Positions 1 through 12,288 of a stretch of DNA of 64,000 nt are shown one piece after another. Source of the DNA: Diprion similis (taxonomy: Eukaryota > Arthropoda > Insecta > Hymenoptera > Diprionidae); NCBI RefSeq assembly GCF_021155765.1, contig NC_060114.1, positions 6,758,001 to 6,822,000 of the forward strand. Reading direction: 5' to 3'. The stretch's first letter is position 1, and each line of letters begins with the position of its first letter. The position numbers and the translations under genes were made by a program. The notes beneath the pieces were generated by a model. That model did no database searches. It worked only from the letters and a program-made list of their open reading frames with translations, and was not told the origin of the DNA.

Positions 1-1190
1 CTGATTTGGTTAAGTATCATAATCCATAACCTGATAAAGTTCACAAAAGACAATTAAAATAATTTCAGTTTGACCCTGGTGGAAAAACAATCTCAATAAA
101 GCCCTGAAAGTTGCTTTATAAAATTCCATCTCTTCTAACATTTGACTGAAAAACTATCCAAAGTGGAATCTGAGCCTTACACCGAAGATTATGCATGAAT
201 TTTCTATATAATACCAAATCTAACAATACGAAAAAATTCAGAGAATTTTCTCCGTTCAAGACTCGTTAAATTGCAATGCACTTTTCTGCAAAGGTTTTCG
301 GATGACTTTTCTTCAGCTGAGCATTAAATCAAGTAATAATCTTCCTCAAGCAATTTAACAGCCAATATAATTGTGTAAATATTCTATGAATTGAAAAAAT
401 ATTGGCATCGCGTATCAGGCGATAATAATCATTCAGATAATTAATCAGTAAACATTTGGCTCAACTTGATATATAATATCTTGTCGAGTCAATATTTACA
501 GATTTATTGCTGTGCGAGAACATTTTCCAAATTCAAGTAAAGCCAAAATTAAGCCAAATATTCTGCAATCTATTTGAATAAATCGAGATATTATTTGATT
601 ACTTTGAAAAAAAAAAAAACGATTCGAAGTGCACAGCATTTTATACACTTGCAACCTAATTTTTTGCTTATATAATAAACAGAAGTTGATTTGATAATAA
701 AACAAATGTTGTATTTCGATAATATTTGCGACGTTTTTGAGTACATATACGGAAATTCCGACCGGCCACGTGACATCATCGATGTAGTAAAATTCACGAC
801 GATTGTTCAGTTCTCATAAAAACAAGATGGTAAAAGTAACTGTTCAGAAACGAATGTCAATCCTGTGAAGGGTAGAGAAAAGGAGGCTGAATTCGGTGCT
901 TCTTACATGAAGCTAGCTGCGGCCGAAATTTCTGTAAATAATAGTTCTAATTCCTGTCAATGGCGGCGCTAGCGCAGATTATTCCCGAATTTGTAATTCG
1001 AATTGCGGATAAAATTGTTTTCGTTCATATAGGCCTACTCTTCATATCGAAAAATAGCGTTGTGGGCGCCACCTAGTGGCGAAACGAAGTGTTACTATTT
1101 CCTTGAGTTTTGGCATTACGCACAGCGCCGTGTTAAGCCTCCTTCTCTCTACTCTCCACAGTCAATCACGTGTGTGGTGTGAGTACACAC
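1..1190. other. Non-coding AT-rich sequence
   Basis: No gene is supported. A compact palindromic stretch GGCGCCACCTAGTGGCG lies near 1,060-1,080. The part at 840-1,190 is less AT-rich than the rest. Confidence 0.5.
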
Positions 1191-1520
1191 GGTGTGCCTA
1201 AAATTCCTGTGACACGTCCCTTTTTTTGAGGTTAAGGCCTTTAAGTGAGATATGTACCAACCGTCTAAAAAAATCCCTATATTGCTAGGGAATTATTTTT
1301 CTGGCGAACACTACTCTGCTCGGTAATGCCACCTTGTATAGTTGTGGCGTGAGTTGTTTAAAGTTTCGCTCATATTTTCCCCACGCAGATTCAACGTCAT
1401 AAAAATTAATCACCACTAATCTAGGGTATTTTGGCGCCGTTGATACACTTCTTACTTAAGCCGAGTCCAGCGCGAGAGAGAAACTTTTTTTGGAGAAAGA
1501 AGCCGCACTCCTAGGCACAT
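1191..1520 (+). mobile_element. 330-bp mobile element, copy 1
   Basis: Begins TGTGCCTAAAATTCCTGTG and ends CTCCTAGGCACA, giving short terminal inverted repeats TGTGCCTA/TAGGCACA. Copies 2 (inverted, 3,319-3,609) and 3 (54,184-54,736) share most of the length. It has no significant coding capacity, which fits a non-autonomous DNA element. The target-site duplication is not clear. Confidence 0.75.
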
Positions 1521-2151
1521 TATGTAGGTATACCTACTCACATGTATACTCACACCACGATCCCGTTGTGTTGACAAACAGTGCGGTGCTACAAATCTGC
1601 GCGTTTCTTGCTTCCACGGCAGTTTACGATTTCAGGTTCGTACAACCAGACGAGAATTTATTCGGAGTGAAGCTTCGGTGACAATTTAACTGAATACTAA
1701 ATACCTGCGGAATCGTTGAAATAAAAGAAACGTTTTTAATGTTTTGTGAAAGTGTCAGTTTTGCACTCGTAAATTGCAATCTTTGTGTCATTGTTTGTTG
1801 TATTTAAAGTGTACACTGTGATCTTAACGACTTACTTCGATCTCAGTCAAAATCAGTGAAGAGTTTTAACATGTGACTTCTCGTTTTGATTATTTATCTT
1901 AAAAATTTCGAAAGTTCTCTTCATCGAATTCAACCTCTCAAAATTAAAAATTTGATTTCTCCTGAAGTTCGTCACAAATTTCATCCATTTTTTTCACTAT
2001 AAAAACCTTCAAAGGTTATCTTTTACCCAAAATATTAGTGGGGAAAAAATATCTAGCTATCTTAATTATTGTTTAAAAATCAAAATCGATATACGCATTT
2101 GCTTTCTCTGTCGACAATTATCAAATTACGAATAACATTAAATTTGCTGTG

Positions 2152-2182
<31 letters not shown>

Positions 2183-2444
2183 CCGTTTGACAAGTTCTAG
2201 GAAAAAATGTAGAAATATTTTTGTAACTTTTTATACCCCGTGAGTTTCGAAATTTTCACAAATAACTAACTAGTGATCAATAGTCCACAGTATTTATTTA
2301 TGTTCTATTTGCATCGACTTTGGTTTCGGTTATTTTTTTTTTTTTTTTTTTTTTTTTTGAAAAATTTTTCTTCCTTCTCTTTACTTCCTGTCACATCTGA
2401 GTTCTTCCGAGGTGAATCGTGGGTGAAAAATAATAACAACTAAG

Positions 2445-2624
2445 ATGCAGCCTGAGTTAGGCGTTATAAAGATTCGGAAGACAATGGAGTGGGTGCCGTT
2501 GATCCTGGTATTCGAAGAATGTTCCCATGTCTACGATGCGAGCTGTTCGGAAGACGCGGACTGGACGAGGAAAATCCACCCAGCTCAACCACGGCAAGCC
2601 AACTTGGTCGGAGGACCAAATTAA
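2445..2624 (+). CDS. Possible small ORF or exon, unrecognised
   Basis: A 59-codon frame begins with AAGATGCAG, a favourable start context, and continues through a locally GC-rich, codon-like island to a TAA. It reads MQPELGVIKIRK... with a second in-frame ATG (2,484) before a hydrophobic stretch WVPLILVF. I recognise no domain. The same island continues open in another frame to a consensus donor GTAAGT at 2,760, so it may instead be a 5' exon of a longer gene, read in the frame covering 2,503-2,759. It could equally be a non-coding or regulatory island. Confidence 0.2.
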   Translation: MQPELGVIKIRKTMEWVPLILVFEECSHVYDASCSEDADWTRKIHPAQPRQANLVGGPN

Positions 2625-2759
2625 TTATCCTGCAGGATGTAACGTCGCCCCCATCCAGCTCCTCCAGGCATGCGCACCTTTCATCGCCCAAAACGCCCGA
2701 TCCCGCCGGTCCCGGAATATTAATAGTATGGAAGCCTTCGTCCAGGACCCGAATTTCCA

Positions 2760-2765
2760 GTAAGT
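2760..2765 (+). promoter_or_regulatory. Candidate splice donor GTAAGT
   Basis: A full-consensus insect donor at the 3' edge of the GC-rich island 2,440-2,759. No matching downstream exon was found in the window, so it is only suggestive. Confidence 0.25.
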
Positions 2766-3318
2766 CGATTTTTACAAATACAAGCTCGATTTATTTTTTA
2801 TACATTTTTTCATCTCACTTCCAATTGCTATGAATGACTAACGAAATAAAATAGAAAACGAATTTCGTTCTGTGCTATTCCTGAAAAAGAAAGAAACTAA
2901 AAAAAAAAAAAAAAAAAAAAAAACACTAAACAGTGTGGTCTCAAAATTTTTAATATGTTTTATATAAAAATTGTGCCAAAAAAATCGATTACAGTCGCTC
3001 AATTTTTACATATTGTTTACTGTTCATTTTTTCACCGGTGAAAAATTTTTAACGCATTTAATTTGTTTATTTGTATAAGAGAAAAAAAATTTCATTACTT
3101 GCAAGTTTCCGTTAAAGTTACGCGTAATTCTCTTACAATTGTTGTAAAATTGGCGAAAAATCTACGTCAAGCGCATTTGGTGTTAAGATTGTTGATAAAG
3201 ATTTCTTCAAATCAATTAAGCATTTTGTAACTTTTTTAAATACGCAATTGGAATATTTCACAACGATTTTCGAATTTTGGTTCACTCGTCACTGATGACC
3301 ATGGTGTGAATATTCATG

Positions 3319-3609
3319 GCGTGCCTGGGAGTGCAGCTTCTTTCTCCAAAAAAAGTTTCTCCTTCACGCTGGACTTGACTTAAGTAAGACGTGTACCAAC
3401 AGTGCCAAAACACCCTAGATCAGCGGTGATTAATTGTTGCGATGTTCAATCTGCGTGGGGAAAAATGAGCGGGACTTCGAGCAGGGTAGCGTTCGCCAGA
3501 AAAATAATTCCCTAGCAATATAGGGATTTCTTTAGACAGTTGATACACATCTCACTTCAAGGCCTTAACCTCGAAAAAAGGGGGGTTTCATAGGAATTTT
3601 AGGTACACC
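3319..3609 (-). mobile_element. 330-bp mobile element, copy 2 (inverted)
   Basis: Reverse-complement copy of 1,191-1,520, with a short internal deletion. Its ends read GGTGTACCTA and GGCGTGCCTGG on the element strand. Shared blocks include ATCCCTATATTGCTAGGGAA and GGCGAACGCTACCCTGCTCG. Confidence 0.75.
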
Positions 3610-6600
3610 ATGCTGATGATCACAAGATTCATAAAGTTTAATACTTATACTTTGGCAATATTTCGCACTATCAGAGCTGATAAACGGACATCTTTTTTTT
3701 TGATTTTCGAATTATGTTTTTTGGAATACGTCATCGTAATGGCGGCTAAATGGTCGGGGAATCCCTCAGAGAAGGGTCTCAAATTATGTCTGGGCTGGTG
3801 CCTGCTCGCTGCGAAGAGGGGCTACTTGATTAACCTCGTATACGGTTCGTAAACTTCGGTACTCGGCTGTAACAAAAATATATACGCCCCGCAAAACTCA
3901 CGATGCAGAAAATATTTTACGCAAACGAACAAGTTCCGAAAAAAAAAAAATTTTATCCTAAGACATGGAACTTTTTGGAAATTTTTTTCAATGAACATTC
4001 ATCCAATTTCATGTCTCATTCCTCGAGGTAATTATCAAACTTCTTACATAATTTGCACGAAATTTCGTATCATTATAACCGTTTCGAACAAAATTTTTCC
4101 ACAACTCTAGTCACGTTTGATATGGATTTATCGGAACTTCAAGTAAATTAACAAAGATTTTCAGCAAATCGAACTTGGTTTTAATTACATATTTCCGTAG
4201 ATTTCAAAGTGTTCGTTTTATTTAAATTTAAATAATTGAAAAAGATTTAGTATCGTTTTCGAAAATATGAAAATGTACTTTTTATAAAATTGTAACATCA
4301 TATAAACATTTTTTAAGTCATTATTACCGAAATGTGCAAATTGTGACGTGATTTTACATCGTTTCAATGATTTTCTTGTATCTTAAAGTTTTCGAAAAGA
4401 TACGGAAAAAGTGTCACGTTTATTTATAAAGATGTTAGTAATTTTTTTCCTCAGATTTTAAATGCTCGTGAATTATGTTACACACAAAGTAAAAAATTTC
4501 CCTCAATAGGTACTACAGAATAATTTATTTGAATTCCAAAAATGATTGGTATTAAAATATCCATGAAAATTGATGATATTTTCGAAAGATTATATCGAAG
4601 ATCTTCTTTTGTTAAATTTCGACGGATTATGCTGAAAAATAATTCTCGAAAGATGATGAGAATATAAAAAGTATTATCCTGAGGTAGAATAACGCGTATA
4701 ATATATTAATTTATGAATGCGGAAAGGGAAAAGTTTCCCGGATGCGGTATGGGGTCAAATTTTGCAAGCTCCTTCCTCCAGCTTCTTCTTCTTGCACACT
4801 TTTTCTGTATCATATTTTGTCAGGAAGCAGTTTAGCCTTTCAGGATGGGGAAAAGAAGTGTCCAACTTTTCTTTAACCCCAGTTTCGTCGAGCTTATAGA
4901 GAGATGGGGGGGCCGTATAACGGACTAGTAGATAAATTAATGATCCCTAGGTCCGAGCGAAGGGCACATAACTTTGGCACATAATAATATCCCCGAGGAT
5001 CCGGACCTCCGCCGTTTTTGGCTGGTATAGAGAGTGAAAGAGAAGGAAGAAGGGAGATCGAGGAGGAGGGGAAGGAGAAGGGGAAGGGAAAAAGTTACAC
5101 TTTGGTAAAAGTATAATAAACCGCGAGAGCAAACTCTGTCATAATTCTGCCGTTAGTCATTCGAAAACTATAAAGAAGAAGACGGAGAGACGAGAGAGGC
5201 TGCATTATATAGTCACTCGCGGATTTGACGGTCCCGGATCCGCGTACGTACGCAGCGATCCTTGGCGGATGGCGCAAAAACGGCAAAATACTTAATACAT
5301 GCGAGGAAGAGGGAATCATGTTTTAGCTCCGGTGTATAGAGATGCCAATAAATATGTCCCGGCCGCCATGCAATATGTATAACAGCGTCTGCCAATCCGC
5401 GGATACCCTGGATCAACGCGAGTCGATCGGGGATAAAATCTGCCCTCGAAAGTTCAAAGTAAAAGGAAAGTAGTAAAATAAACATATTTCCGGGATGAAT
5501 TTGGATTTTGGAAAAAATTAGCACAACGATACGTCGAAGTGTAGGATTTTTTAATTGAAAAACAGAATTTTTTTATTCAAAAACCTGAAAGCAGTTTTCT
5601 GGAGACTTATTCTAGATCACAAATATCAGTGATCGGGCAAAAAAGTGAATCGGAAGATGTTTTACGTTTTCTGAATGTCCTACGAAACAGACATTAACGT
5701 GTGATGGATATTTTGCAATTTAAAATATGTTGTGCAGTGTATTGTGATATGAAATGATCAAAATATTAAATTATGCAATTACTAAACAAAAGTAATTAGT
5801 GTCAATTTTACATTCGACAACAGAAAAAAGCGAAAATTTAGCATTAAATATTTTCCTGGAAATTTGTTTTTTGGTATGAAAATGTTTAGTCCAGGTAAAG
5901 TGTCCTTTCAAAAGACAATTACTTGTCCTGAAATATCATTCAGGATGTGTGAATTATGGATTGAAAAACTTGCGCCGAAATCAAAAATCTTGTACAACGT
6001 ACTCAGAATGATTCACATCAAAATTTAGCCAAATTTTTCCTCACCAATAAATTTTCGTTTTGATTGTTTTCAACTCAACCTGTATAATATTTCGTTTAGC
6101 TAATTATTTGCGCCTAAAAACAGTTTTTCTCGATATCATTGACACCAATTTTAAAATTATAATAATCTTACTTCATTGATGGATCAGAAGCCAAGAATTG
6201 CACGATAAAGTTCGCTTCAAAGGAATCTTCATTTTCTCTCTGAATCATTGGTGGTTGATGGTCACCACTTTTTGATCCAAGAATCTGGTATCAATGGATC
6301 AATTTTATCACAAAATACGATCTCTTATCCTTGTTCGATCTTTTTGATTGACTCGAGCTCTGTTTTCAGTCTCAATTGACTGAAATAATGCTTCTTTACG
6401 GTTCCGGAACCGGATTCTTAAAATTTTTTTGTAACTAAATTTGATCCATGATTATTTTACTGTAAAAAAAACTCACGCAGAGTTTTAATTCGCACGACAA
6501 AAGTTAGTTTTCGAGTCATGAGATGCGCTACAACGTCCACGAATCAATAATCTTTCTAAGATCGGTTGTTAGACCGATTTTTTATGCCCAATACAATCGA

Positions 6601-8513
6601 TCGCCGAAATATGATCACCTCTATGACTCACAATCATGAAAGGAATTTTTCCGTTGCGTTTTGAACTGAAACAGAGGTGACGATCGCCGAGCAATTCGTT
6701 ACAACCGATTTTTGCGCAGTAAAAAATTTTTAGTCCGAGATATTTGTATGATGAAACCGAATGAAGAACCGTGTTTGACCCACTATAAATGCACTATAAA
6801 TATAGCATCGAAGAGAATATTCGCGAGTTGAGAATCGCGCTTTAGTTGGACGCGCTGCGGGGTGGTCGCCGATCGCGACGGATAGTCGGCCCGACACCGA
6901 AGCAAAACATTGATCGGTATAACGTATTAACGATCCCATCAATAAAGCACAAAGGCCGCGGAATCGCGTCCGGGGAGCCGCGAATACGAGGACACATAAG
7001 GATGCGGTCGAGGACGAGACTGAGATACCGCCTTGAGGCGAACTCGTGCTGCAAGAAAATTACCAATTTGTTGGATTGTTGGATCCATAATTTACCTTAA
7101 TTGAACCAAGAAGAAGTGGAAAAAAAAACCGAAGCAACGTTTTCAAATATTCGAATATTTCATCGGCAGACAGACACGTTAGCATTTTATTTTCATTTTC
7201 TAGGCATGCTACGTAGTAACTTATAAATTTATCACCTTGCCAAGAGAATATTTCTCGGCGAAAAAGAATTTTACTCGATTTCAATCATTTCTCATACAAG
7301 AATATAATATTTTATGCTTAATTTTTGATAAACCGATTTATAGATTTCAATGAATTATCGAAAAATCAACGAACAAGTTGATTGATTTGAACAAAATTTC
7401 AGCGAAAAGTCAAATGCTTATAAAATGAACCACGAACATCATCGATCATACACGACTTCCGGTTGTAAAATGACAACAAAATGTAATTTTTAAAAATTTG
7501 TAAATGCTAGAATCTTCGATAAATATTTATAGGATTTATTTGGAACGAAACTTTCTTAAAGATTTTTCACTTGCATTTCTCATTTTTAGCCAATATTTGA
7601 GATGATCGATACTTTTTGAACGTTTATCATTACTCTCAATTAAAACATTTCTACAGTTTTCTTATCCTTTGAAAAATTTAACAACACTAATAAACGTCCA
7701 TGTTTTTTTTTTTTTTTTTATCATGCGGTACAATTTCCTTTTTTCTCACTTTACTTTGTTTGGCTTTCTTTGATCCCTGCGATCACGGAGGATATTCTCG
7801 ATCTGTTTTAATCCGCGTGATATAAACTCGGGAGTTTTTACGATTCGACTGGAGAATATGGAGGCGAGTTCTTTCCTTCTCGTGTATTTGGTCTTGCTTA
7901 CAATTTGCTTTAAAAACTCGACTGCTATGCCAGTGACGCAAGACAGAGACCAGAAACGGCACTTGATTTTATATACCCACCGAAACGGACCATACTATCA
8001 AATCGACCCTCACTTGTTGGGAAAATAAACAGTCTCTGGAGATATTCCGAGATGCGTACTGTGGTGGGATTGGTGAATCAGAGTAGTTAGAATAAAATGG
8101 AATACCTTAAAGAAAAATAAACACTCCGCTCCGGGTATCATGAGAATTCTATAATTACGTAGAAATTGGCACTGATTGGACAACTTTATTAAACATCGTG
8201 AAACCACTACTCAAGGAAATATTTTCATTTGGTGGAAAAAATAATTTCATACGTGGAAATTATGAAAACTATGGAACGAGGTCAGAAGCGGGATGTCCAC
8301 GCAGTAGAATTGACGTATCAAATGTTCCAAAATGGGAAAATCTTGTTTAGACAATTTTACAATGCGGAAGGCCGAAAATGTACGAAACCAGAAATAGAAT
8401 TATGGAAATTTCGAAATTTAACTATATTTCGATTTTTAGTCTGTCAATTCTATATTTTTCACCTAGAATTCTATATTTTTTAATATTCAAGGATTTATTT
8501 CGAGAGTTCTCTA

Positions 8514-8545
<32 letters not shown>

Positions 8546-8635
8546 CTTTATTTATTTCGACAATTCTACGTCTGGCTCTTCTATTTTTTCACCTAAAGTT
8601 TTATATTTTTCAATATTTTCACATTTCTTTTAGGC
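3610..8635. other. Gene-poor sequence
   Basis: No supported gene. Two less AT-rich parts stand out: 4,880-5,490 (with a purine-rich GGGAGGAGG-type tract at 5,040-5,090) and 6,830-7,030. The ORFs that overlap them have no recognisable domains and occur on both strands at once. T or A runs are at 7,704-7,719 and 8,514-8,541. Confidence 0.5.
5215..5490. promoter_or_regulatory. Candidate non-coding conserved or regulatory island
   Basis: Higher complexity and higher GC than the flanks, with clustered transcription-factor-like words such as GCCAATAAATATG, CATGCAATATGTATAAC and AATAAACATATTT. No frame is convincingly coding. The call rests on composition and motif density only. Confidence 0.2.
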
Positions 8636-9000
8636 ATTCTATGTCTTATCATGCCATATTTGAACTTCAAATTCAGCATTATTCCATAGTTCTAAATTTC
8701 TTTTAAGAATTCTATATCTTATCTTGCCATATTTGAACTTCAAATTCAGCATTATTCCATAATTCTAGATTTCTTTTAAGAATTCTATATCTTATCTTGC
8801 CATATTTGAACTTCAAATTCAGCATTATTCCATAATTCTAGATTTCTTTTAAGAATTCTATATCTTATCTTGCCATATTTGAACTTCAAATTCAGCATTA
8901 TTCCATAATTCTAGATTACTTCTAAGAATTCTACACCTTATCTTTTCATATTTTAACTTCAAATTCAGCATCATTCCATAATTCTACATTTATTCTGCCA
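8636..9000. repeat. Five-copy 73-bp tandem array
   Basis: Units start at 8,636, 8,709, 8,782, 8,855 and 8,928, each exactly 73 bases apart. The unit opens ATTCTATATCTTATCTTGCC and contains CTTCAAATTCAGCATTATTC. The inner copies are almost identical, the first and last more diverged. The 5' flank is rich in related TTCTATATTTTTC words, so the array probably arose locally. Confidence 0.93.
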
Positions 9001-10904
9001 ATTCTATATTTTAATTCATCTGTTTTATTATTATTTTATTTTTTCCACCTTTCTTCATTCCGCAATATTTCAACATTCTTTGTGAAAATTCTGCTGACAT
9101 CAACCTTCTACACTGACTTTTCTACGTTCAAAAATACGATACCTAAGTTATCTCAATTTTTTTGAAATCCAATATTCTGATCAAAAAATTGTACAAACAT
9201 TCTACTTTCTTACCCCCATCCAATAATACCGTTGTCCTGCAATATTAGGATTTAGCTTTTCCCACAAAAGTTCCGAAACCAAGACACGCGCCCCATGAAT
9301 ATTCCCGATCACCATCAATGGCACCGTCAATAAGGCATATTTCCGGGTTGCATAATCATAAAACACCGCACTCATTCCCTGCGATTCGACGTCATGCGGA
9401 CATCCGGCTTCTGATACTTATGTACGAGAGATAGGTGAGAGATACGAGCGGTGAACGAGAGTTGCGGAAATCCCGGAGAAGCTTCTCTCTCTATTTCTCC
9501 TTCCCGTCCTCCTCCTCCTCCTCCTCCTCCTTCTCTTTCTCTTTCTCTTTCTCCTCTCCGTTTCCGCGGCTACGGGGCAATGATTTACAATGGGACCCCT
9601 TCAGCGCGAGGGGCGCTCTCCTCTTTGTACTTGGTGTGAATTGAGCGCGTTACTTCTCTCCTATAGGGCATGGGGCAAAGGGGCGAGGGGGCGAGGGGGC
9701 GGAGAGCGGGATTACAGCTGTGATTGTTTGGGTTATTTATGATTACGCCTATACAGAGATAGTTGCGATTTTATTCAACCAGCAAACCCGCGAGACGCGC
9801 CCTAAACACAAGAAAAAATTAATTTCCCATGCACCTTAATTTTATTTATCGAATAAATATTTCGGTTTATTTGAAATTCGCGGTTCTTTCTCGGGATATG
9901 TTTTATTCTTTTGTAGGATGTTTGAAATTGCATAATTACGGAAAATAAGCGGGAACAAAAACCCCGAAGACTATAAACAGCAAAGTGTAATATCTAATAA
10001 TTTTTAATTCCAAAATCTGAGTCAAGCAACAAATGTCAAACACTTGGAACAAAGTTATGATTTGGCTGTTTAAAAAACCATATTTTTTTAACCGAGTAGG
10101 TATCAGGTATGACAATGACGCTTGTGGCATAGAAATTATACAACTCGTCTCAACAATTTGGAGATTTGAATTGAGATTGGATAGCATTTCGTTCATTGCG
10201 AAATATTCTTGGTGGACACACGTGGATGATTTTGAGACAGTAGACGATACATTAAATATACAGCTGATCTGTTTTAAGGCGCGATACGAGCAAGTTTTGA
10301 GATAGAGACCGATAGGTAAATATAGCACGCTAGTGTGACTAAACTGCTAAACACCATGTGAAGACGATTCTAATTGTAAGTAGTGATTGAAATGAGAAGG
10401 TAACGAGAAGGTAAAATAAACCGTCGAGTTCGCTACTTTGCCGAAACACCGATCATTCCATTTTTTTTTTTTTTTTTTTTTGTAATTCTGTTTTCACGTT
10501 ATTTACCTTCCTAAAATGATTGTTGAAAAATTAAAAAATTTTAGGAAAGAAAATTACTGTGGCTATAAAAAATAATATGAGTTTTCGATTGGTATACACA
10601 CTGATTTAAACTGACACGCGACAACGCGTGAAGAATACATGAATGCGATGGTGCGTGCGTCTCGTCGTTTACATTGTATCCTACATTCTATGTATGACAT
10701 ACGCAACATACGCACATCCGCGCATACACATAAATGTACGTTATACATATACGCATATGTAGATACGGAGAGTACGGGGTTCGAAATGACTTGTCACCAG
10801 CAGCACTTGGGCGTAGTTTATACCCCACTATATACTATATATAGATATAAACGTGTGTGCGTGAGTGCGTATATACATATATAAATATATATGTATATGT
10901 ATAG
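9001..10904. other. Gene-poor sequence with simple repeats
   Basis: Contains the CCT/TTCTC tract at 9,507-9,556 and an island at 9,285-9,430 with CATGAATATTC and TTGCATAATCATAAAAC (homeodomain/POU-like words). T runs are near 10,460-10,481, and TA-rich dinucleotide DNA is at 10,840-10,905. No supported gene. Confidence 0.5.
9507..9556. repeat. (CCT)n followed by (TTTCTC)n microsatellite
   Basis: Eight or so CCT units, then several TTTCTC units. They yield artefactual Ser/Pro-rich ORFs. Confidence 0.85.
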
Positions 10905-11050
10905 CCGCGAAGCTAGCTTCTGTGTGCTCCCGCGGGGTAGGCGAAGACGGCGGTGACGCACTCGCTGGTTCATCGCGCAGTGCATGACGGTACAGAAAAT
11001 AATAAACTACAATCTATAAACCGTCGCGTGACTGTCTTCGAGGTTCCAAC
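10905..11050. promoter_or_regulatory. GC-richer island, possible promoter or enhancer
   Basis: Abrupt change from TA-rich repeats to a CpG-containing stretch with CCCGCGGGG, GACGGCGGTGACGCA and a palindrome AGCTAGCT. No open frame is notable. The function is unknown and the call is by composition. Confidence 0.2.
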
Positions 11051-11935
11051 ACCAGGAAGATGAAGAAAAAAAAAAAAAAAAAAAAGGTAGAAGAATAAAT
11101 AAAATGAAGAAAAAGACAGGCAAAGTCAACAATAGAAATTCAACTAGGTAACAAAACGAGAAATTAGTTGGCAAGAAGCTGGAAGTTGGTACGGTAAATT
11201 CATTTTACGTGAAGAAATATAATATTGATCATAATGATTTCTCGATCTTACGTGAATTTAAAATTTGAACTTTTGTGATCTACCGTCGTATTGAAAATTC
11301 GGTAGAAACAGTGTTGTTTTTTTATCTGGATTTAACTGGGTCTCTTTAGAGTCTCGCGCATGATCGGGAAGACACATGTCGCAGAAGGGACATAAAGTAT
11401 TTTATCTACCTATGTGTGTACACCAATGGACAGACGGAGGACGGTGAGACGAACGGAGACAATGCTGTTCTATACAGGGAGGATCGATTCTGCTCGGTGA
11501 AGTGAAGAGAGAGAGAGACGACCTCACGGTCGGTCCGACAACGGGACGAAGGTGCGCGAACAGAGGGAGAGAAAGAGAGAATATAGAATAGAAAAATTTT
11601 TATTATACTGCGGCAGTACACCCAAAAGTATGTATAAAGCATTAAAGCCAAAAACAGAGGAAGCACAATATCTTGGATGAACTTAAATCTACATTACAAG
11701 TAAGTAAGTAACGGAGTGATACTTGAGTACATAGTAGATGCAGGATCATAAAGAAATAAAAAGACAGGCTTGTAAGAAGAAAACAATACAATAGGTGACG
11801 GAATACATCTCCAGGATTAAACTAGGCTAGAACTAATATCGATACGACTGTTATTATGCTATTGAACCCAAAGAATATGGTCGAAAAGAAGTCTTTTAAA
11901 GGGCGCAATGGTCGGAGGATCATGTATGGCGGGGA

Positions 11936-11975
11936 GGAGAAGAGAGAAGGAGAGAGAGAAGAGAGAGAGAGAGAG
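11936..11975. repeat. (AG)n-rich tract
   Basis: GAGAGAGA repeats with a few interruptions. Confidence 0.85.
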
Positions 11976-12250
11976 CACATCGTTGTCGAATTGCTTGCCC
12001 TCCTCGCGTTCACCGCCCGGGAAACAACGAACCTCCCAGGCATACTGTAATTAATCACTTTTTGTTGCGCGCGAGTCGGAGAGAACAGACTACCGCCGCC
12101 CCCGCCTAACCTCCTCCGCCTCTTCGACCCTTACAGGACTGCATTAGGCATTATACGCTGAGGTTAAGGGAGTCGCGAAGGACAAAATGTAACCGTGATA
12201 GTATTCTGTTATTCAAACGGAAACTCCGCGTATCGATATCGCTTATGCAT

Positions 12251-12288
12251 ACACCTAACCTATACCTACAACCTAACACATAACCTCA
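12251..12288. repeat. Degenerate CCTAA-type tract
   Basis: Words ACCTAACC, ACCTACAACCTAACAC and TAACCT recur. The insect telomere unit is TTAGG/CCTAA, so this may be a decayed interstitial telomere-like tract, but it is short. Confidence 0.3.

Larger units (their letters stand above)
1521..3318. other. Interval between the inverted element pair
   Basis: Mostly AT-rich, with long A or T runs at about 2,153-2,179, 2,334-2,358 and 2,899-2,923. It contains one GC-richer island at 2,440-2,765, which holds the small ORF described separately and ends in a good splice donor. Confidence 0.5.

Noticed and set aside
2153..2358. A run followed by T run, considered as a retroposed gene tail or fold-back
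   Set aside because: The sequence between the runs is not symmetrical, and no retrocopy coding sequence precedes the A run.
8636..9000. Regularly spaced repeat considered as a CRISPR array
   Set aside because: The whole 73-base unit is repeated with no unique spacers, and the genome is eukaryotic. It is an ordinary tandem repeat.
9435..9644. Ser/Pro-rich ORFs
   Set aside because: They are translations of the CCT and TTTCTC microsatellite.
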